This document shows, one piece after another, positions 28,293 through 38,080 of a stretch of DNA of 64,000 bases. The notes beneath the pieces were generated by a model. It ran no database searches. It was not told the DNA's origin and was given only the letters and a program-made list of their open reading frames with translations. This DNA is from Rheinheimera pacifica. Lineage in GTDB: Bacteria; Pseudomonadota; Gammaproteobacteria; Enterobacterales; Alteromonadaceae. Both the position numbers and the translations under genes were made by a program. Within the stretch, counting starts at the first letter, position 1. Each line of letters opens with the position of its first letter. The stretch covers positions 434,001 to 498,000 of the forward strand of contig NZ_FNXF01000001.1 in NCBI RefSeq assembly GCF_900108485.1, given 5' to 3'.

Positions 28293-30044
28293 TTACTGTT
28301 GTAGTTGTTTCAGATGGGCAGCGAAGTCGGAGGCGTTCATAAAACCCGTCACCCTGGCAGAGCTGATTTCTTCAGCCTGCGGGCTGAAAAACAGCAGGGT
28401 GGGCAGGCCCAGTACCTGATAGTTATCCAGTAGAGCCTGATCTTTACGTGTCATCTTGGTTACGTCGACTTTAATCAACTGCATCTTCTGCATTTGCGCC
28501 TGTACTTCAGCCTTGGGAAAGGTTAAATGCTCAAACTCTTTACAGGCAATACACCAGTCGGCATACAGATCAACCAGGGTGTAGCGCCCTTCACTGGCAG
28601 CAATTTTTTGCTGCAGCTCTTCCAGTGAGCTCACCAGTTCAAAACCTGCCTGCTGCTGCGTAACTGCGGCTGTTTGTTCTGTAGCCGGCCACCAATGTTT
28701 CAGGTTCAGGTATAGCGCTGCACTAAGCAGCAGCTGACCAAGAATTAACATAACCGCTTTGGCACTGTTATTTTGCAGGCTGAACATCACGCGGTACAGG
28801 TAAATAATAAAGCTGAGTAACAGCAAAGACCCTATAGCCAGGATATAACTGAACGGCAGCATCCGCTCCAGTAAAATAAGCGGTACCGCCAACAGCAGGA
28901 AGCCGAAAGTGGCTTTTACCGCATTCATCCAGTTACCGGCTTTAGGCAGCAGTTTACCGCCGGAGCTGCCCAGAATAAGCAGTGGCAACCCCATACCCAA
29001 ACTTAAGATATACAACGTAACCGCGCCCAGCAGTAAGTCACCGCTTTGGGCTACATACAGCAAAGCTGCAGATAACGGTGCCGTGGTGCAGGGCGAGGCG
29101 ATAAGGCCTGACAACGCACCCATGGTAAAGGCACCTTTGTGCGAGCCACCTTGTTGGTTATTGCTGACTTTACTGATTTTTTCCTGCCAACTGGACGGCA
29201 GTGTCAGATTAAATACACCGAACATCGCCAGTGCCAGCAGCACAAAAATAATACTGGCAACAATTAATACCGCCGGGTGCTGCATATAGCCCTGAAACCG
29301 CACACCTAAACTGGCTACTACTAACCCTAATGCCGAATAGGTAATGGCCATACCTTGCACATAAGAAAACGACAGCGTAAAGGCGCGTTTGTTAGATAAT
29401 TGCTTGCCCTGGCCGACAATAATGCTGGTTAAAATGGGGTACATCGGAAAGACGCACGGCGTAAATGCCAGGCCCAAACCCAGCAAAAAGAAACCGGCAA
29501 GTGTGGCTAAAGCTGCGCCATCGCTAAGTTTTGCTGCCAGCGTATTCTGGCTGGATACCGGTACGTTGCTTGGGGGAGCTACTGTGCTTTGATCGGCGCT
29601 AAGCGCAATGAGTGGCAGCTCTTTGGTTACCGGCGGGTAGCATAAACCGGCTTCGGCACAGCCCATATACTGAATTTTAAATACCGCATCTTCGCTGACA
29701 TCCGTTAACGGAATACGCAGGGTTAACTGATGAAAATACACCTGCGACACGCCGAAAAACTCGTCTTCTATCTGCATGCTGGCCGGATAGCTGGGGTGAG
29801 AAAAACTGACCGCAATACCGCCCAGTTTTATTTTATCTTTATACAGATAATAGCCATCGGCGATAGTCCAGCTGACAATCAGCTCATTTTGCTTTTGCAC
29901 AAAATCAAACGCAAATGCCTGCTCTACCGGCAAAAAGCTATCATTGGCGTTGAGCAGGCTATTGAGCACAGAGTTTTGTTGGGCTGAAACTGGCGCGACC
30001 AACGCAAACCAGAGTAAAAATGGCAGAACAAACACTTTATACAT
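28293..30044 (-). CDS. dsbD: Thiol:disulfide interchange protein DsbD
   Basis: Moves electrons from cytoplasmic thioredoxin to periplasmic reductases such as DsbC. About 583 residues: signal peptide (VAPVSA), N-terminal periplasmic domain with the CAEAGLC redox pair, and eight membrane spans with conserved Cys in FTPCVFPMYP and ASPCTTAPLS. The C-terminal thioredoxin domain has the WCIAC active site. The start is moved nine codons inward from the longest frame because GAGGAAG lies nine bases before ATG 30044, while the outer ATG has no ribosome site. Divergent from groES. Confidence 0.95.
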   Translation of the reverse strand: MYKVFVLPFLLWFALVAPVSAQQNSVLNSLLNANDSFLPVEQAFAFDFVQKQNELIVSWTIADGYYLYKDKIKLGGIAVSFSHPSYPASMQIEDEFFGVSQVYFHQLTLRIPLTDVSEDAVFKIQYMGCAEAGLCYPPVTKELPLIALSADQSTVAPPSNVPVSSQNTLAAKLSDGAALATLAGFFLLGLGLAFTPCVFPMYPILTSIIVGQGKQLSNKRAFTLSFSYVQGMAITYSALGLVVASLGVRFQGYMQHPAVLIVASIIFVLLALAMFGVFNLTLPSSWQEKISKVSNNQQGGSHKGAFTMGALSGLIASPCTTAPLSAALLYVAQSGDLLLGAVTLYILSLGMGLPLLILGSSGGKLLPKAGNWMNAVKATFGFLLLAVPLILLERMLPFSYILAIGSLLLLSFIIYLYRVMFSLQNNSAKAVMLILGQLLLSAALYLNLKHWWPATEQTAAVTQQQAGFELVSSLEELQQKIAASEGRYTLVDLYADWCIACKEFEHLTFPKAEVQAQMQKMQLIKVDVTKMTRKDQALLDNYQVLGLPTLLFFSPQAEEISSARVTGFMNASDFAAHLKQLQQ

Positions 30045-30263
30045 CAGCTTATACTTCCTCTTAAACGCCATAGCGTTGTTATCGCATTACACTAACATGA
30101 GCTTACTATACGCTGATAGCCGCCTTACGGCTTTATCAACGCGACCACCATCACCTCAGAATCATCACCTCAGTACAGACCTGCGGCGGGGCGGGTTTAT
30201 TTCAATAGCAGTAGATTTAATCTGTTTACCTAAAACGCCAATTAAGAAATTTTTGCTTTACCC

Positions 30264-30292
30264 CTTGGATTTTTTTCTGCAGTGCCCCATAT
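30264..30292 (+). promoter_or_regulatory. Sigma-32-like heat-shock promoter of groESL
   Basis: CTTGGAT (30264-30270), 14 bases, CCCCATAT (30285-30292). This matches the heat-shock consensus (CTTGAAA, 11-15 bases, CCCCATNT) at nearly every position and lies 58 bases before groES. Confidence 0.8.
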
Positions 30293-30350
30293 ACCGGGCA
30301 GACAATTTAACACCCATGTTAAAACACAAAATAGCTTTAGGAGATAGAGC

Positions 30351-30641
30351 ATGAATATTCGTCCATTACATGATCGTGTCATCATCAAACGTTTAGAAGC
30401 TGAAAGCAAATCAGCTGGTGGCATCGTCTTAACGGGCGCTTCAGCGGAAAAATCTACCCGTGGTGAAGTGGTTGCAGTTGGCTTGGGCCGCGTGTTAGAT
30501 AACGGCGATGTTAAGCCATTAGACGTTAAAGTTGGTGACAAGGTGCTGTTTGGTGCTTATGTAGAGCGCACAGAAAAAATTGATGGTCAGGAATACGTGA
30601 TCACCAAAGAAGACAATATCTTAGGTGTAATTCTGGATTAA
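30351..30641 (+). CDS. groES: Co-chaperonin GroES
   Basis: Heptameric lid of the GroEL chamber. 96 residues with the family start [14 protein letters not shown], a mobile loop [18 protein letters not shown] that contacts GroEL, and the end ILGVILD. AGGAG upstream. First gene of the groES-groEL operon, driven by a heat-shock-type promoter. Confidence 0.98.
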   Translation: MNIRPLHDRVIIKRLEAESKSAGGIVLTGASAEKSTRGEVVAVGLGRVLDNGDVKPLDVKVGDKVLFGAYVERTEKIDGQEYVITKEDNILGVILD

Positions 30642-30668
30642 TTCTCCCGTAAACCTTACAACGATTAA

Positions 30669-32327
<1,659 letters not shown>

Positions 32328-32353
32328 TAAAAATGTAAGTGCCCACTTACCAG

Positions 32354-32380
32354 AAAACCCCGGCTTTATGCCGGGGTTTT
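32354..32380 (+). terminator. groESL terminator
   Basis: AAAACCCCGGC, TTTAT, GCCGGGGTTTT: a perfect 11-bp stem with T4 tail, 27 bases after groEL. Confidence 0.92.
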
Positions 32381-32549
32381 GCTTTTTATCGGTGTGGCTT
32401 TTATTGCAAATGGCTACATTTTTATACAAAAGGCTACAGCATACAGATGCTGATCAAGGTTATAGTTAGTTGTGTGGAGTAAACTTATTAGCGGCGGGTA
32501 GCTCTAACCAAAGTGGTTACAGCTGGCCATTTGGTACAGGAGACAAACG

Positions 32550-33086
32550 ATGCGTACAACAATATTGTTATGCGGTTTAGCTATAGTGCTTGGTACGGGG
32601 GCAGTGCAGGCCGGTGAGGTACAGATCAAATGGCAAGACCCGGAAAAATTCACTGATATTCGCCCGGCAAATGACAGCCGTAAAGCGTTTCGCGAAAGAG
32701 TGATTAAAAAGTTTGACGGCTTTTTCAATGATATGGCAACCCAGTTACCTGAAGGTTATAAATGGGAAGTCACAGTAACTGACGTCGATCTGGCCGGTGA
32801 TGTCGATTATTTTATCAGTAGGAGCGGTAGTGCTTTGCGTGTGGTGAAAGATATTTACTCACCAGCTATCCGTTTTACCCATGTGCTGCGGGATAAACAC
32901 GGTGAAGAGGTTGTTAGTGGCGAAGAACGCCTGCGTGATATGGGCTTTATGCAGTCCTTACGTTCTGCCAATGATAACGAAGAGTTTCGCTATGAAAAGC
33001 AGATGCTGAACAATTGGTTTACCAAAGAATTGCAGCCAAAAGTTGAGCAGTATGCGTTAGCCTTACCTAAGGTAAGCACAAACTGA
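32550..33086 (+). CDS. DUF3016 domain protein (exported)
   Basis: A 178-residue protein with a signal peptide (1-21, VQA before Gly22). The body carries the DUF3016 pattern: KWQDPEKFTDIRPA, FNDMATQLPEGYKWEVTVTDVDLAGDV, and a C-terminal RYEKQMLNNWF. The family has no established function and is common in Alteromonadales and Xanthomonadales. A clear AGGAGA site precedes the ATG. It stands alone after groEL. Confidence 0.8.
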   Translation: MRTTILLCGLAIVLGTGAVQAGEVQIKWQDPEKFTDIRPANDSRKAFRERVIKKFDGFFNDMATQLPEGYKWEVTVTDVDLAGDVDYFISRSGSALRVVKDIYSPAIRFTHVLRDKHGEEVVSGEERLRDMGFMQSLRSANDNEEFRYEKQMLNNWFTKELQPKVEQYALALPKVSTN

Positions 33087-33173
33087 GTTCAGGGCCCACC
33101 GGCGTTGTAGCGGCACCTGATTACTGCAGCTTAAGTGATGTTTACCCTGATGATGTTTGCCCTGATACTAGGG

Positions 33174-33479
33174 TTAGGTTACCACTGTGCGAAACTCTGC
33201 CAGTGTAGTGTGCAACTGCTTTAGTTGTTGCACCACGCGTTGTAATGTTGCGGTATTAAACTGCTGGCTTTGTCGCATAGCGGCAACCTGTTCAGCGGTT
33301 TCTGCCAGATAAGGCATAAAGCGGTTGCTGGAGGCCTTAAATAGCTTATTGTCGGCAAAAATACGCTGATGTTTGGCATGACCTTGCTGTTGCAGGCTAT
33401 CCAGCAACGCATCAGCGTCCAGCGCTTTGCGGTACAGCTCTTTCAGGTTGTCATCGAGTTGGTTAAGTAAAGTGTCCAT
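33174..33479 (-). CDS. PriC-like primosomal replication protein
   Basis: A 101-residue all-helical protein. The pattern FADNKLFKASSNRFMPYLAETAEQVAAM and a final QLKQLHTTLAEFRTVV resemble the PriC family, which helps reload DnaB at stalled forks through contact with SSB and DNA. It is shorter than E. coli PriC (175 residues) and lacks its basic C-terminal part, so the call is tentative. Divergent from the MerC-like gene. Confidence 0.5.
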   Translation of the reverse strand: MDTLLNQLDDNLKELYRKALDADALLDSLQQQGHAKHQRIFADNKLFKASSNRFMPYLAETAEQVAAMRQSQQFNTATLQRVVQQLKQLHTTLAEFRTVVT

Positions 33480-33600
33480 AATATGGCTTAGCTGAAAAAA
33501 GTGCTGCTATTATGCCATAAGCCCGGCGCCGCTTCAGCAGCCTTGCAGTGAAAGCCCGTTTTAACAGGTATTTTTTTCCATGCCCGTTTCTTTAGCAAAC

Positions 33601-33623
33601 GTTTTGTTATATTATCTCGTTTC
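33601..33623 (+). promoter_or_regulatory. Candidate Zur box upstream of the MerC-like gene
   Basis: The 23-base site is centred on GTTATATTAT. Against the gammaproteobacterial Zur consensus (GAAATGTTATA-N-TATAACATTTC) I count 16 of 22 matching positions, with the left core GTTATA perfect. It lies 28 bases before the GTG proposed as the start of the MerC-like gene. A Zur repressor gene is at 60654 in this window. Inference; needs motif scoring. Confidence 0.45.
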
Positions 33624-33651
33624 TTTATTTTCAGCTGTCAGAGTAAGCCAC

Positions 33652-34041
33652 GTGTTAGCAACAGTAAGAAACGTATTTGATAAAGTAGGTATTACAGTGA
33701 CGTCGCTTTGCGCCATTCACTGCATTATGCTGCCGATCATTCTGCCGGTTTTGCCGTTACTGGGCCTTAGCGTTGGCCATAATCATGCTTTTGAGCGCGT
33801 GATGTTGCTGGTTACCATAGTGCTGGGTTTTATTGCTTTGTTTATTGGTTTTCATCGCTATCACCGCAAGCTCTACCCGTTTTATTCGTTGTTTTTAGGT
33901 GTGTTTATATATTGGCAACGCGATGTGTGGGGCCACGAATATGAACACGCTGTTTTGATCGTGGGTGCATCCTTGGTGGTGTTGGCGCATGTGATGAATA
34001 TGCGCTTGTGTAATAGCTGCAAAAGCTGCCATGACCACTAG
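33652..34041 (+). CDS. MerC-domain inner-membrane protein
   Basis: A 129-residue membrane protein of the MerC family (mercury/metal transport-like). It shows DKVGITVTSLCAIHC with a Cys-x2-His-Cys cluster in the first membrane helix, three further hydrophobic spans, His-rich loops (GHNH, HRYHRK) and a C-terminal CNSCKSCHDH metal-binding tail. No mer operon is nearby. A GTG start at 33652 is preferred: the open frame reaches ATG 33580, but that would place a Zur-box-like promoter inside the gene. The His/Cys tail and the site suggest zinc rather than mercury handling. Confidence 0.72.
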   Translation: MLATVRNVFDKVGITVTSLCAIHCIMLPIILPVLPLLGLSVGHNHAFERVMLLVTIVLGFIALFIGFHRYHRKLYPFYSLFLGVFIYWQRDVWGHEYEHAVLIVGASLVVLAHVMNMRLCNSCKSCHDH

Positions 34042-34055
34042 GTCTCAAAATTTAT

Positions 34056-34083
34056 AAAAAATCCCGCTGCGGCGGGATTTTTG
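34056..34083 (+). terminator. Terminator after the MerC-like gene
   Basis: AAAAAATCCCGC, TGCG, GCGGGATTTTT. Perfect stem, A tract before and T5 after, so it can serve both this gene and the convergent ugpQ. Confidence 0.9.
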
Positions 34084-34093
34084 CTTTCTATGG

Positions 34094-34121
34094 TTAATTA
34101 TCTGTGCTTAATTATCTGTGC
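34094..34121. repeat. 14-bp tandem duplication at the ugpQ 3' end
   Basis: TTAATTATCTGTGC occurs twice back to back (34094-34107 and 34108-34121). The inner copy holds the ugpQ stop codon, so the outer copy lies just past the gene. A small slippage duplication with no expected effect on the protein. Confidence 0.85.
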
Positions 34122-34809
34122 TTAGCAGTGTACGGCTGCGTGCCGGATAGTTGCTGAAAATGCCGTCTACGCCATATTGCTGCAGGCGGCTGAGATCATC
34201 AGCTTGATCCACGGTATACACATATACTTTTAAACCGCGCGCTTTGGCATCATCAACAAAAGCCTGATTAATAAAGCTGACATCGCAATTTACCGAGTGC
34301 GCTTGCAACTGCTGCGCAAAAGCGGCGTAATCCAGCGGCAGGCTGGCGGTAAGAGCTCCCAGCTTTAGCTCTGGCTGCGCCAGTTTAAGGGCTGCGAGTA
34401 GGTGATGATTAAAAGATGAGATCAGCAGCCGCTGGCTATCAAACTGCAGCTCTTGCTTGGCTTTATCCAGCAAGGCCAGCAGCGGCGCTACGGTGTTTTC
34501 GCCTTTTAATTCAATATTCAGCCACAGCCTGGTATTTTGCAGTAACTGCAATACCTGCCTTAGCGTAGGAATGCGCTCGCCACGGCCGGCATCCAGTTGC
34601 ATCAGTTGCTCTATAGAGTATTGATAGATACTGCCGGTGCCGTTAGTGGTGCGGGCTAAATGATGATCATGAATAACAATCAGCTCGCCCTGTACGGCGA
34701 ATACGTCTATTTCTATAGCGTCAGCACCCTGCGTTATGGCTTGTTCAATAGCCAGCAGGGTGTTTTCCGGGTATTCACCACTGGCACCACGATGAGCGAT
34801 GATTTGCAT
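34108..34809 (-). CDS. ugpQ: Glycerophosphodiester phosphodiesterase
   Basis: Cleaves glycerophosphodiesters to glycerol 3-phosphate and alcohol. The 233 residues lack a signal peptide, so it is the cytoplasmic UgpQ type. Catalytic motifs: HRGASGEYPENT (His6, Arg7), EIDVF (Glu34 and Asp36 region), HDHHLARTTNG, and the later NIELKGE. A single gene between convergent merC and psd; no ugp transporter is present. Confidence 0.92.
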   Translation of the reverse strand: MQIIAHRGASGEYPENTLLAIEQAITQGADAIEIDVFAVQGELIVIHDHHLARTTNGTGSIYQYSIEQLMQLDAGRGERIPTLRQVLQLLQNTRLWLNIELKGENTVAPLLALLDKAKQELQFDSQRLLISSFNHHLLAALKLAQPELKLGALTASLPLDYAAFAQQLQAHSVNCDVSFINQAFVDDAKARGLKVYVYTVDQADDLSRLQQYGVDGIFSNYPARSRTLLSTDN

Positions 34810-34900
34810 GTTCGGTCCTGTTCAGAAGAGTTAGGGATAAAACTGGCAGAAGTGAATGCAGAGTATTTTTTTCGGCGACCGTTGCAGGCCAGGATGCTGA

Positions 34901-34990
34901 CAAATTCGCCTGGAGCGAATTTGAACAGCTGCGCTGGTCCGTAGGATAAACTTCATGGATGAAGTTTATAATCGAGCCCCCATGGATGGG
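34901..34990. repeat. Array of three palindromes between psd and ugpQ
   Basis: CAAATTCGC-CTGGA-GCGAATTTG (34901-34923), ATAAACTTCAT-GG-ATGAAGTTTAT (34946-34969) and CCCAT-GG-ATGGG (34979-34990). The last two share a CATGGATG core. They sit in a 251-base gap with no gene. The same CAAATTCG/CGAATTTG stem recurs at 55736-55758. It looks like a dispersed intergenic repeat family. Confidence 0.65.
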
Positions 34991-35060
34991 TTCACGGCGT
35001 GTTGCAGAAAAAATATACGGCGCATTCACGTTTTCGAAGCGCCGTAGCTGAAGATTAGCT

Positions 35061-35921
35061 TTAAATTGCTGTATTAGCAAAAGGCGCACCCATGCGGGTA
35101 ACGGTACCTGGTTGCTGATCGGCTAAAAACTGTAGTTTATTCGCCGGGAAAGCCAGCACTACTGTTGAGCCTAGTTTAAAGCGACCCATCTCGGCACCTT
35201 TTTCCAGCGTAATGGCATTTTTACCATGTGCCGGATAGCTCCAGCGAAACACATTTTTACCCGCCGGTGGCGTTACCGTGCCAGCCCAAACCGTTTCAAT
35301 ACTGGCAACTATCGTTGCACCTACCAACACTAATGCCATAGGGCCAAGCTCAGTATCGAAAATGGTTACTACGCGCTCATTTAACGCAAATAAATCCTTT
35401 ACGCATTCTGCGGTTAACGGGTTAACCGAGAATAGCTCTCCTGGCACGTAAATCATCTGACGTAGGGTGCCCCGAACAGGCATATGAATACGGTGATAAT
35501 CTTTTGGTGCCAGATAAATAGTAGCAAAGTGGCCGTTTTGAAACGGCAATGCCGTGGCGCTATCCCCGCCTAACAGAGCCTGCAGCGAATAATTGTGGTT
35601 TTTTGCCTGAATAAGTTTGCCATCAACGATAGGCCCAAGCTGGCTGATAGTGCCATCTGCCGGATGCGCAACAATATTAGCCTCTGTAGCCAGTGGGCGA
35701 ATGCCATCTTTTAATGGCCGGGTAAAAAACTCATTAAAACTGGCGTAATCTTTAGCGTGTTCAAACTGCGCTTCCGCCATATTAATGCCGTAGGCTTTAA
35801 TAAAACGGTTAATTAAAAAGTGGCTGAACCAGCCCAGTTTTGCCGCGGCTAATTTGCCGGCCAAACGGGATATAAGATGTTTAGGCAATAAGTATTGCAG
35901 GGTAATTTTTAAATTATCCAT
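35061..35921 (-). CDS. psd: Phosphatidylserine decarboxylase proenzyme
   Basis: Makes phosphatidylethanolamine at the inner membrane. The 286 residues include the catalytic His in [13 protein letters not shown] and the self-cleavage site LGST (250-253), where Ser252 becomes the pyruvoyl group. The small alpha chain is therefore about 35 residues. The psd start lies 18 bases after the rsgA stop, so rsgA-psd is probably one transcript, as in E. coli. Confidence 0.96.
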   Translation of the reverse strand: MDNLKITLQYLLPKHLISRLAGKLAAAKLGWFSHFLINRFIKAYGINMAEAQFEHAKDYASFNEFFTRPLKDGIRPLATEANIVAHPADGTISQLGPIVDGKLIQAKNHNYSLQALLGGDSATALPFQNGHFATIYLAPKDYHRIHMPVRGTLRQMIYVPGELFSVNPLTAECVKDLFALNERVVTIFDTELGPMALVLVGATIVASIETVWAGTVTPPAGKNVFRWSYPAHGKNAITLEKGAEMGRFKLGSTVVLAFPANKLQFLADQQPGTVTRMGAPFANTAI

Positions 35922-35939
35922 TTTGTTCTCTGTATAAAG

Positions 35940-36974
35940 TTAAAAGTGATTCGGTTTGTCCTGCGCCATACTGGCAAGGATTTTTAAATAGCTGTCATAG
36001 CGTTCCTGGCGAATGTCACCGGTTTCTACTGCATGCTGAATAGCGCAGCCGGGATCGGAAATATGCTTACAGTCACGGAATTTACAGCGCCCAAGCCAGG
36101 GGGTAAATTCAGTAAAGCCGCGGGTAACTTCTTCTGCTGTTAAATGCCATAGCGCAAATTCACGAATACCGGGCGAGTCGATTAAATCGCCGCCATCAGG
36201 CAAATGATACAAGCGTGACACTGTAGTGGTGTGCTGGCCCAGGCCGGAGTTTGCCGATACTTCCTGTGTCAGCGCTTCAAGGCCTGGCATTAAGTTATTC
36301 ATTAACGACGATTTGCCCACGCCAGACTGGCCGACAAAAATGCTGGTACCGCTGTGTAGGTAACTGAGCAATTGCGCCATACCCACACCGCTTTTAGCGC
36401 TAACCAGCAAAAAGTTATACCCCAGCTGTTGGTACAATGCCAGTTGCTGCTCTGTGGCAATAAACTCATCGGCGCTGAGTAAGTCGGCTTTATTAATCAC
36501 CAGCAGCGGTTTAATGCCGGTGATCTCTGCTGCGACAAGGTAGCGGTCAATAATATTTAGCGATAGCGCAGGTAAAATAGCAGAAACAATAATCATTAAA
36601 TCAATATTGGCGGCTACCGGTTTTAAACCGTCGTAAAAATCTGGCCGCAGCAGCACAGAGCTGCGCTCTTCTACCGCATCTATTACGCCATCAATGCCAC
36701 CGGTGGGTTGCAAAGCGCGGCGCCACACTACGCGATCACCGGTAACCAAAGAGGCAACAGAGCGGCGCATATTACAGCGCACCACGACACCGTTGGTATC
36801 TTCGACATCAGCATGCTGGCCAAAACGGCTTAATATCAGGCCGGTTTCAGTGGCGGCAAAGCTGTTGTCATCAACAGATTCGACACCTTTGTTTTTTGGC
36901 GCACGTAACCGTTTGCTGGCATTGTCGGCAATACGTTGTTGCTGGCGCTGGGTAAGATGTTTTTTCTTTGTCAC
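35940..36974 (-). CDS. rsgA: Ribosome small-subunit biogenesis GTPase RsgA
   Basis: A circularly permuted GTPase that checks late 30S maturation. From a GTG at 36974 it has 344 residues (E. coli 350): basic N-terminus TKKKHLTQRQQQR, OB domain, G4 NKAD, G1 GQSGVGKSS, G3 DSPGIREF, and a C-terminal zinc knuckle CKFRDCKHISDPGC. The longest frame starts 103 codons earlier but would run through the divergent orn start, so it is rejected. Divergent from orn and followed by psd, as in E. coli. Confidence 0.95.
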   Translation of the reverse strand: MTKKKHLTQRQQQRIADNASKRLRAPKNKGVESVDDNSFAATETGLILSRFGQHADVEDTNGVVVRCNMRRSVASLVTGDRVVWRRALQPTGGIDGVIDAVEERSSVLLRPDFYDGLKPVAANIDLMIIVSAILPALSLNIIDRYLVAAEITGIKPLLVINKADLLSADEFIATEQQLALYQQLGYNFLLVSAKSGVGMAQLLSYLHSGTSIFVGQSGVGKSSLMNNLMPGLEALTQEVSANSGLGQHTTTVSRLYHLPDGGDLIDSPGIREFALWHLTAEEVTRGFTEFTPWLGRCKFRDCKHISDPGCAIQHAVETGDIRQERYDSYLKILASMAQDKPNHF

Positions 36975-37085
36975 TGCTGCTTTTATCGCTCTGATGTAAA
37001 GGATGCTATTACTGCTAAGCTTAGGGCGTGTATGATACCTGCAATCTGTTAATGAACAAAGCAGCAACGAGTGTAAGGGTTTTTG

Positions 37086-37637
37086 ATGAGTGTAAATGAC
37101 AATAATCTGATCTGGCTTGATTTGGAAATGACTGGCCTGGAGCCAAAAACTGATGTCATTCTGGAAATGGCCACTATTATTACCGACAGCCAGTTGAATA
37201 TTCTGGCTGAAGGGCCGGTATTTGCCATTAAACAACCGGACGATGTGCTGGATAATATGAGCGCCTGGTGCGTGGAACAACACGGTAAAAGCGGTTTAAC
37301 GGCGCGTTGCCGGGCCAGTACTACTACGCTGGCAGATGCTGAACAACAAACCATCGCGTTTTTACGCCAGTATGTGGCGGCGGGTAAATCGCCAATGTGT
37401 GGTAACAGCATAGGGCAGGACCGCCGCTTTCTGGCAGAGTATGCGCCAACGCTGGAAGCGTTTTTTCATTACCGTAATCTGGATGTCAGTACAGTAAAAG
37501 AGCTGGCACGGCGCTGGCACCCGGAGGTGCTGAAGAAAGTACAAAAAGCCGGCAGCCATCTGGCACTGGATGATATTCGTGAGTCAATTGCTGAATTAGT
37601 AACCTATCGCGAGCATTTTTTCAAATTACCGCAATAA
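37086..37637 (+). CDS. orn: Oligoribonuclease
   Basis: 3'-5' exonuclease that finishes RNA decay by degrading di- to pentanucleotides, including pGpG from c-di-GMP breakdown. 183 residues of the DEDDh family: Asp-x-Glu in [18 protein letters not shown], and [10 protein letters not shown]. The ATG has AAGGG six bases upstream. It may cooperate with the diguanylate cyclase signalling encoded elsewhere in the window. tRNA-Gly follows. Confidence 0.96.
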   Translation: MSVNDNNLIWLDLEMTGLEPKTDVILEMATIITDSQLNILAEGPVFAIKQPDDVLDNMSAWCVEQHGKSGLTARCRASTTTLADAEQQTIAFLRQYVAAGKSPMCGNSIGQDRRFLAEYAPTLEAFFHYRNLDVSTVKELARRWHPEVLKKVQKAGSHLALDDIRESIAELVTYREHFFKLPQ

Positions 37638-37642
37638 AGTGC

Positions 37643-37670
37643 TTGCATAAGCTAACTGATTTTGTAAAAT
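37643..37670 (+). promoter_or_regulatory. Promoter of tRNA-Gly
   Basis: TTGCAT (37643-37648), 16 bases, TAAAAT (37665-37670), then GCGCGCC, a GC-rich discriminator typical of stringently controlled stable-RNA promoters. Transcription would start near 37677. Confidence 0.65.
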
Positions 37671-37703
37671 GCGCGCCATCACGACGTAACAACGTCAGTT
37701 GAT

Positions 37704-37779
37704 GCGAGTATAGCTCAGCTGGTAGAGCGCGACCTTGCCAAGGTCGAGGTCACGAGTTCGAACCTCGTTACTCGCTCCA
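37704..37779 (+). tRNA. glyV: tRNA-Gly (anticodon GCC)
   Basis: 76 bases with encoded CCA. Acceptor GCGAGTA pairs with TACTCGC; the D loop has AGCTCAGCTGGTAGAGC; the anticodon loop is CTTGCCAAG with GCC; the T loop has GTTCGAAC. It resembles E. coli tRNA-Gly-GCC almost base for base. Single copy here with its own promoter and terminator. The glyV symbol follows E. coli use for a GCC isoacceptor and is nominal. Confidence 0.97.
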
Positions 37780-37788
37780 AATTCGATG

Positions 37789-37825
37789 AAAAACCGCACT
37801 TTGCGCAAGCACAGTGCGGTTTTTT
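37789..37825 (+). terminator. Terminator of tRNA-Gly
   Basis: AAAAACCGCACT and AGTGCGGTTTTTT flank a 12-base loop; strong stem and T6 tail 10 bases after the tRNA. Confidence 0.92.
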
Positions 37826-37873
37826 GTTTTCTGCGATATAGTTAATGCCTGTTTAGTTTAACATCTGGCTGCT

Positions 37874-38080
37874 ATGTCTGAATCGCCCTGCGTGCGTAAC
37901 TGTTGCCTGGATCAGCATGATTGCTGCCTGGGGTGCGGCCGGTTATTAAACGAAATTATAGAGTGGCACAGCGCAGACAAAATACGGCGCGATACGATCC
38001 TGAATTTGGCTGCACAACGCCTGACACAGCGCCAACAGTTATACGCACTCAGGCGTCCCGCGGCAGACCCTTCTGAATAA
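37874..38080 (+). CDS. DUF1289 domain protein
   Basis: A 68-residue protein with the DUF1289 signature: SPCVRNCCLDQHDCCLGCGRLLNEI, a six-Cys cluster followed by a helix with WHSADKIRRDTIL. The cysteines suggest zinc or iron-sulfur binding. The family is widespread and uncharacterised. Its last 32 bases overlap the 3' end of queG on the other strand. Confidence 0.85.
   Translation: MSESPCVRNCCLDQHDCCLGCGRLLNEIIEWHSADKIRRDTILNLAAQRLTQRQQLYALRRPAADPSE

Noticed and set aside
34094-34121. Attachment site made by a mobile element
   Set aside because: The 14-bp copies are directly adjacent with nothing between them, which fits slippage better.
34775-35089. 104-residue minus-strand frame between psd and ugpQ
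   Set aside because: It runs across the palindrome array and into both neighbouring genes; no ribosome site or recognisable domain.
36975-37283. 103-residue N-terminal extension of RsgA
   Set aside because: It would overlap the orn start on the other strand and has no RsgA similarity; a GTG at 36974 gives the family length.
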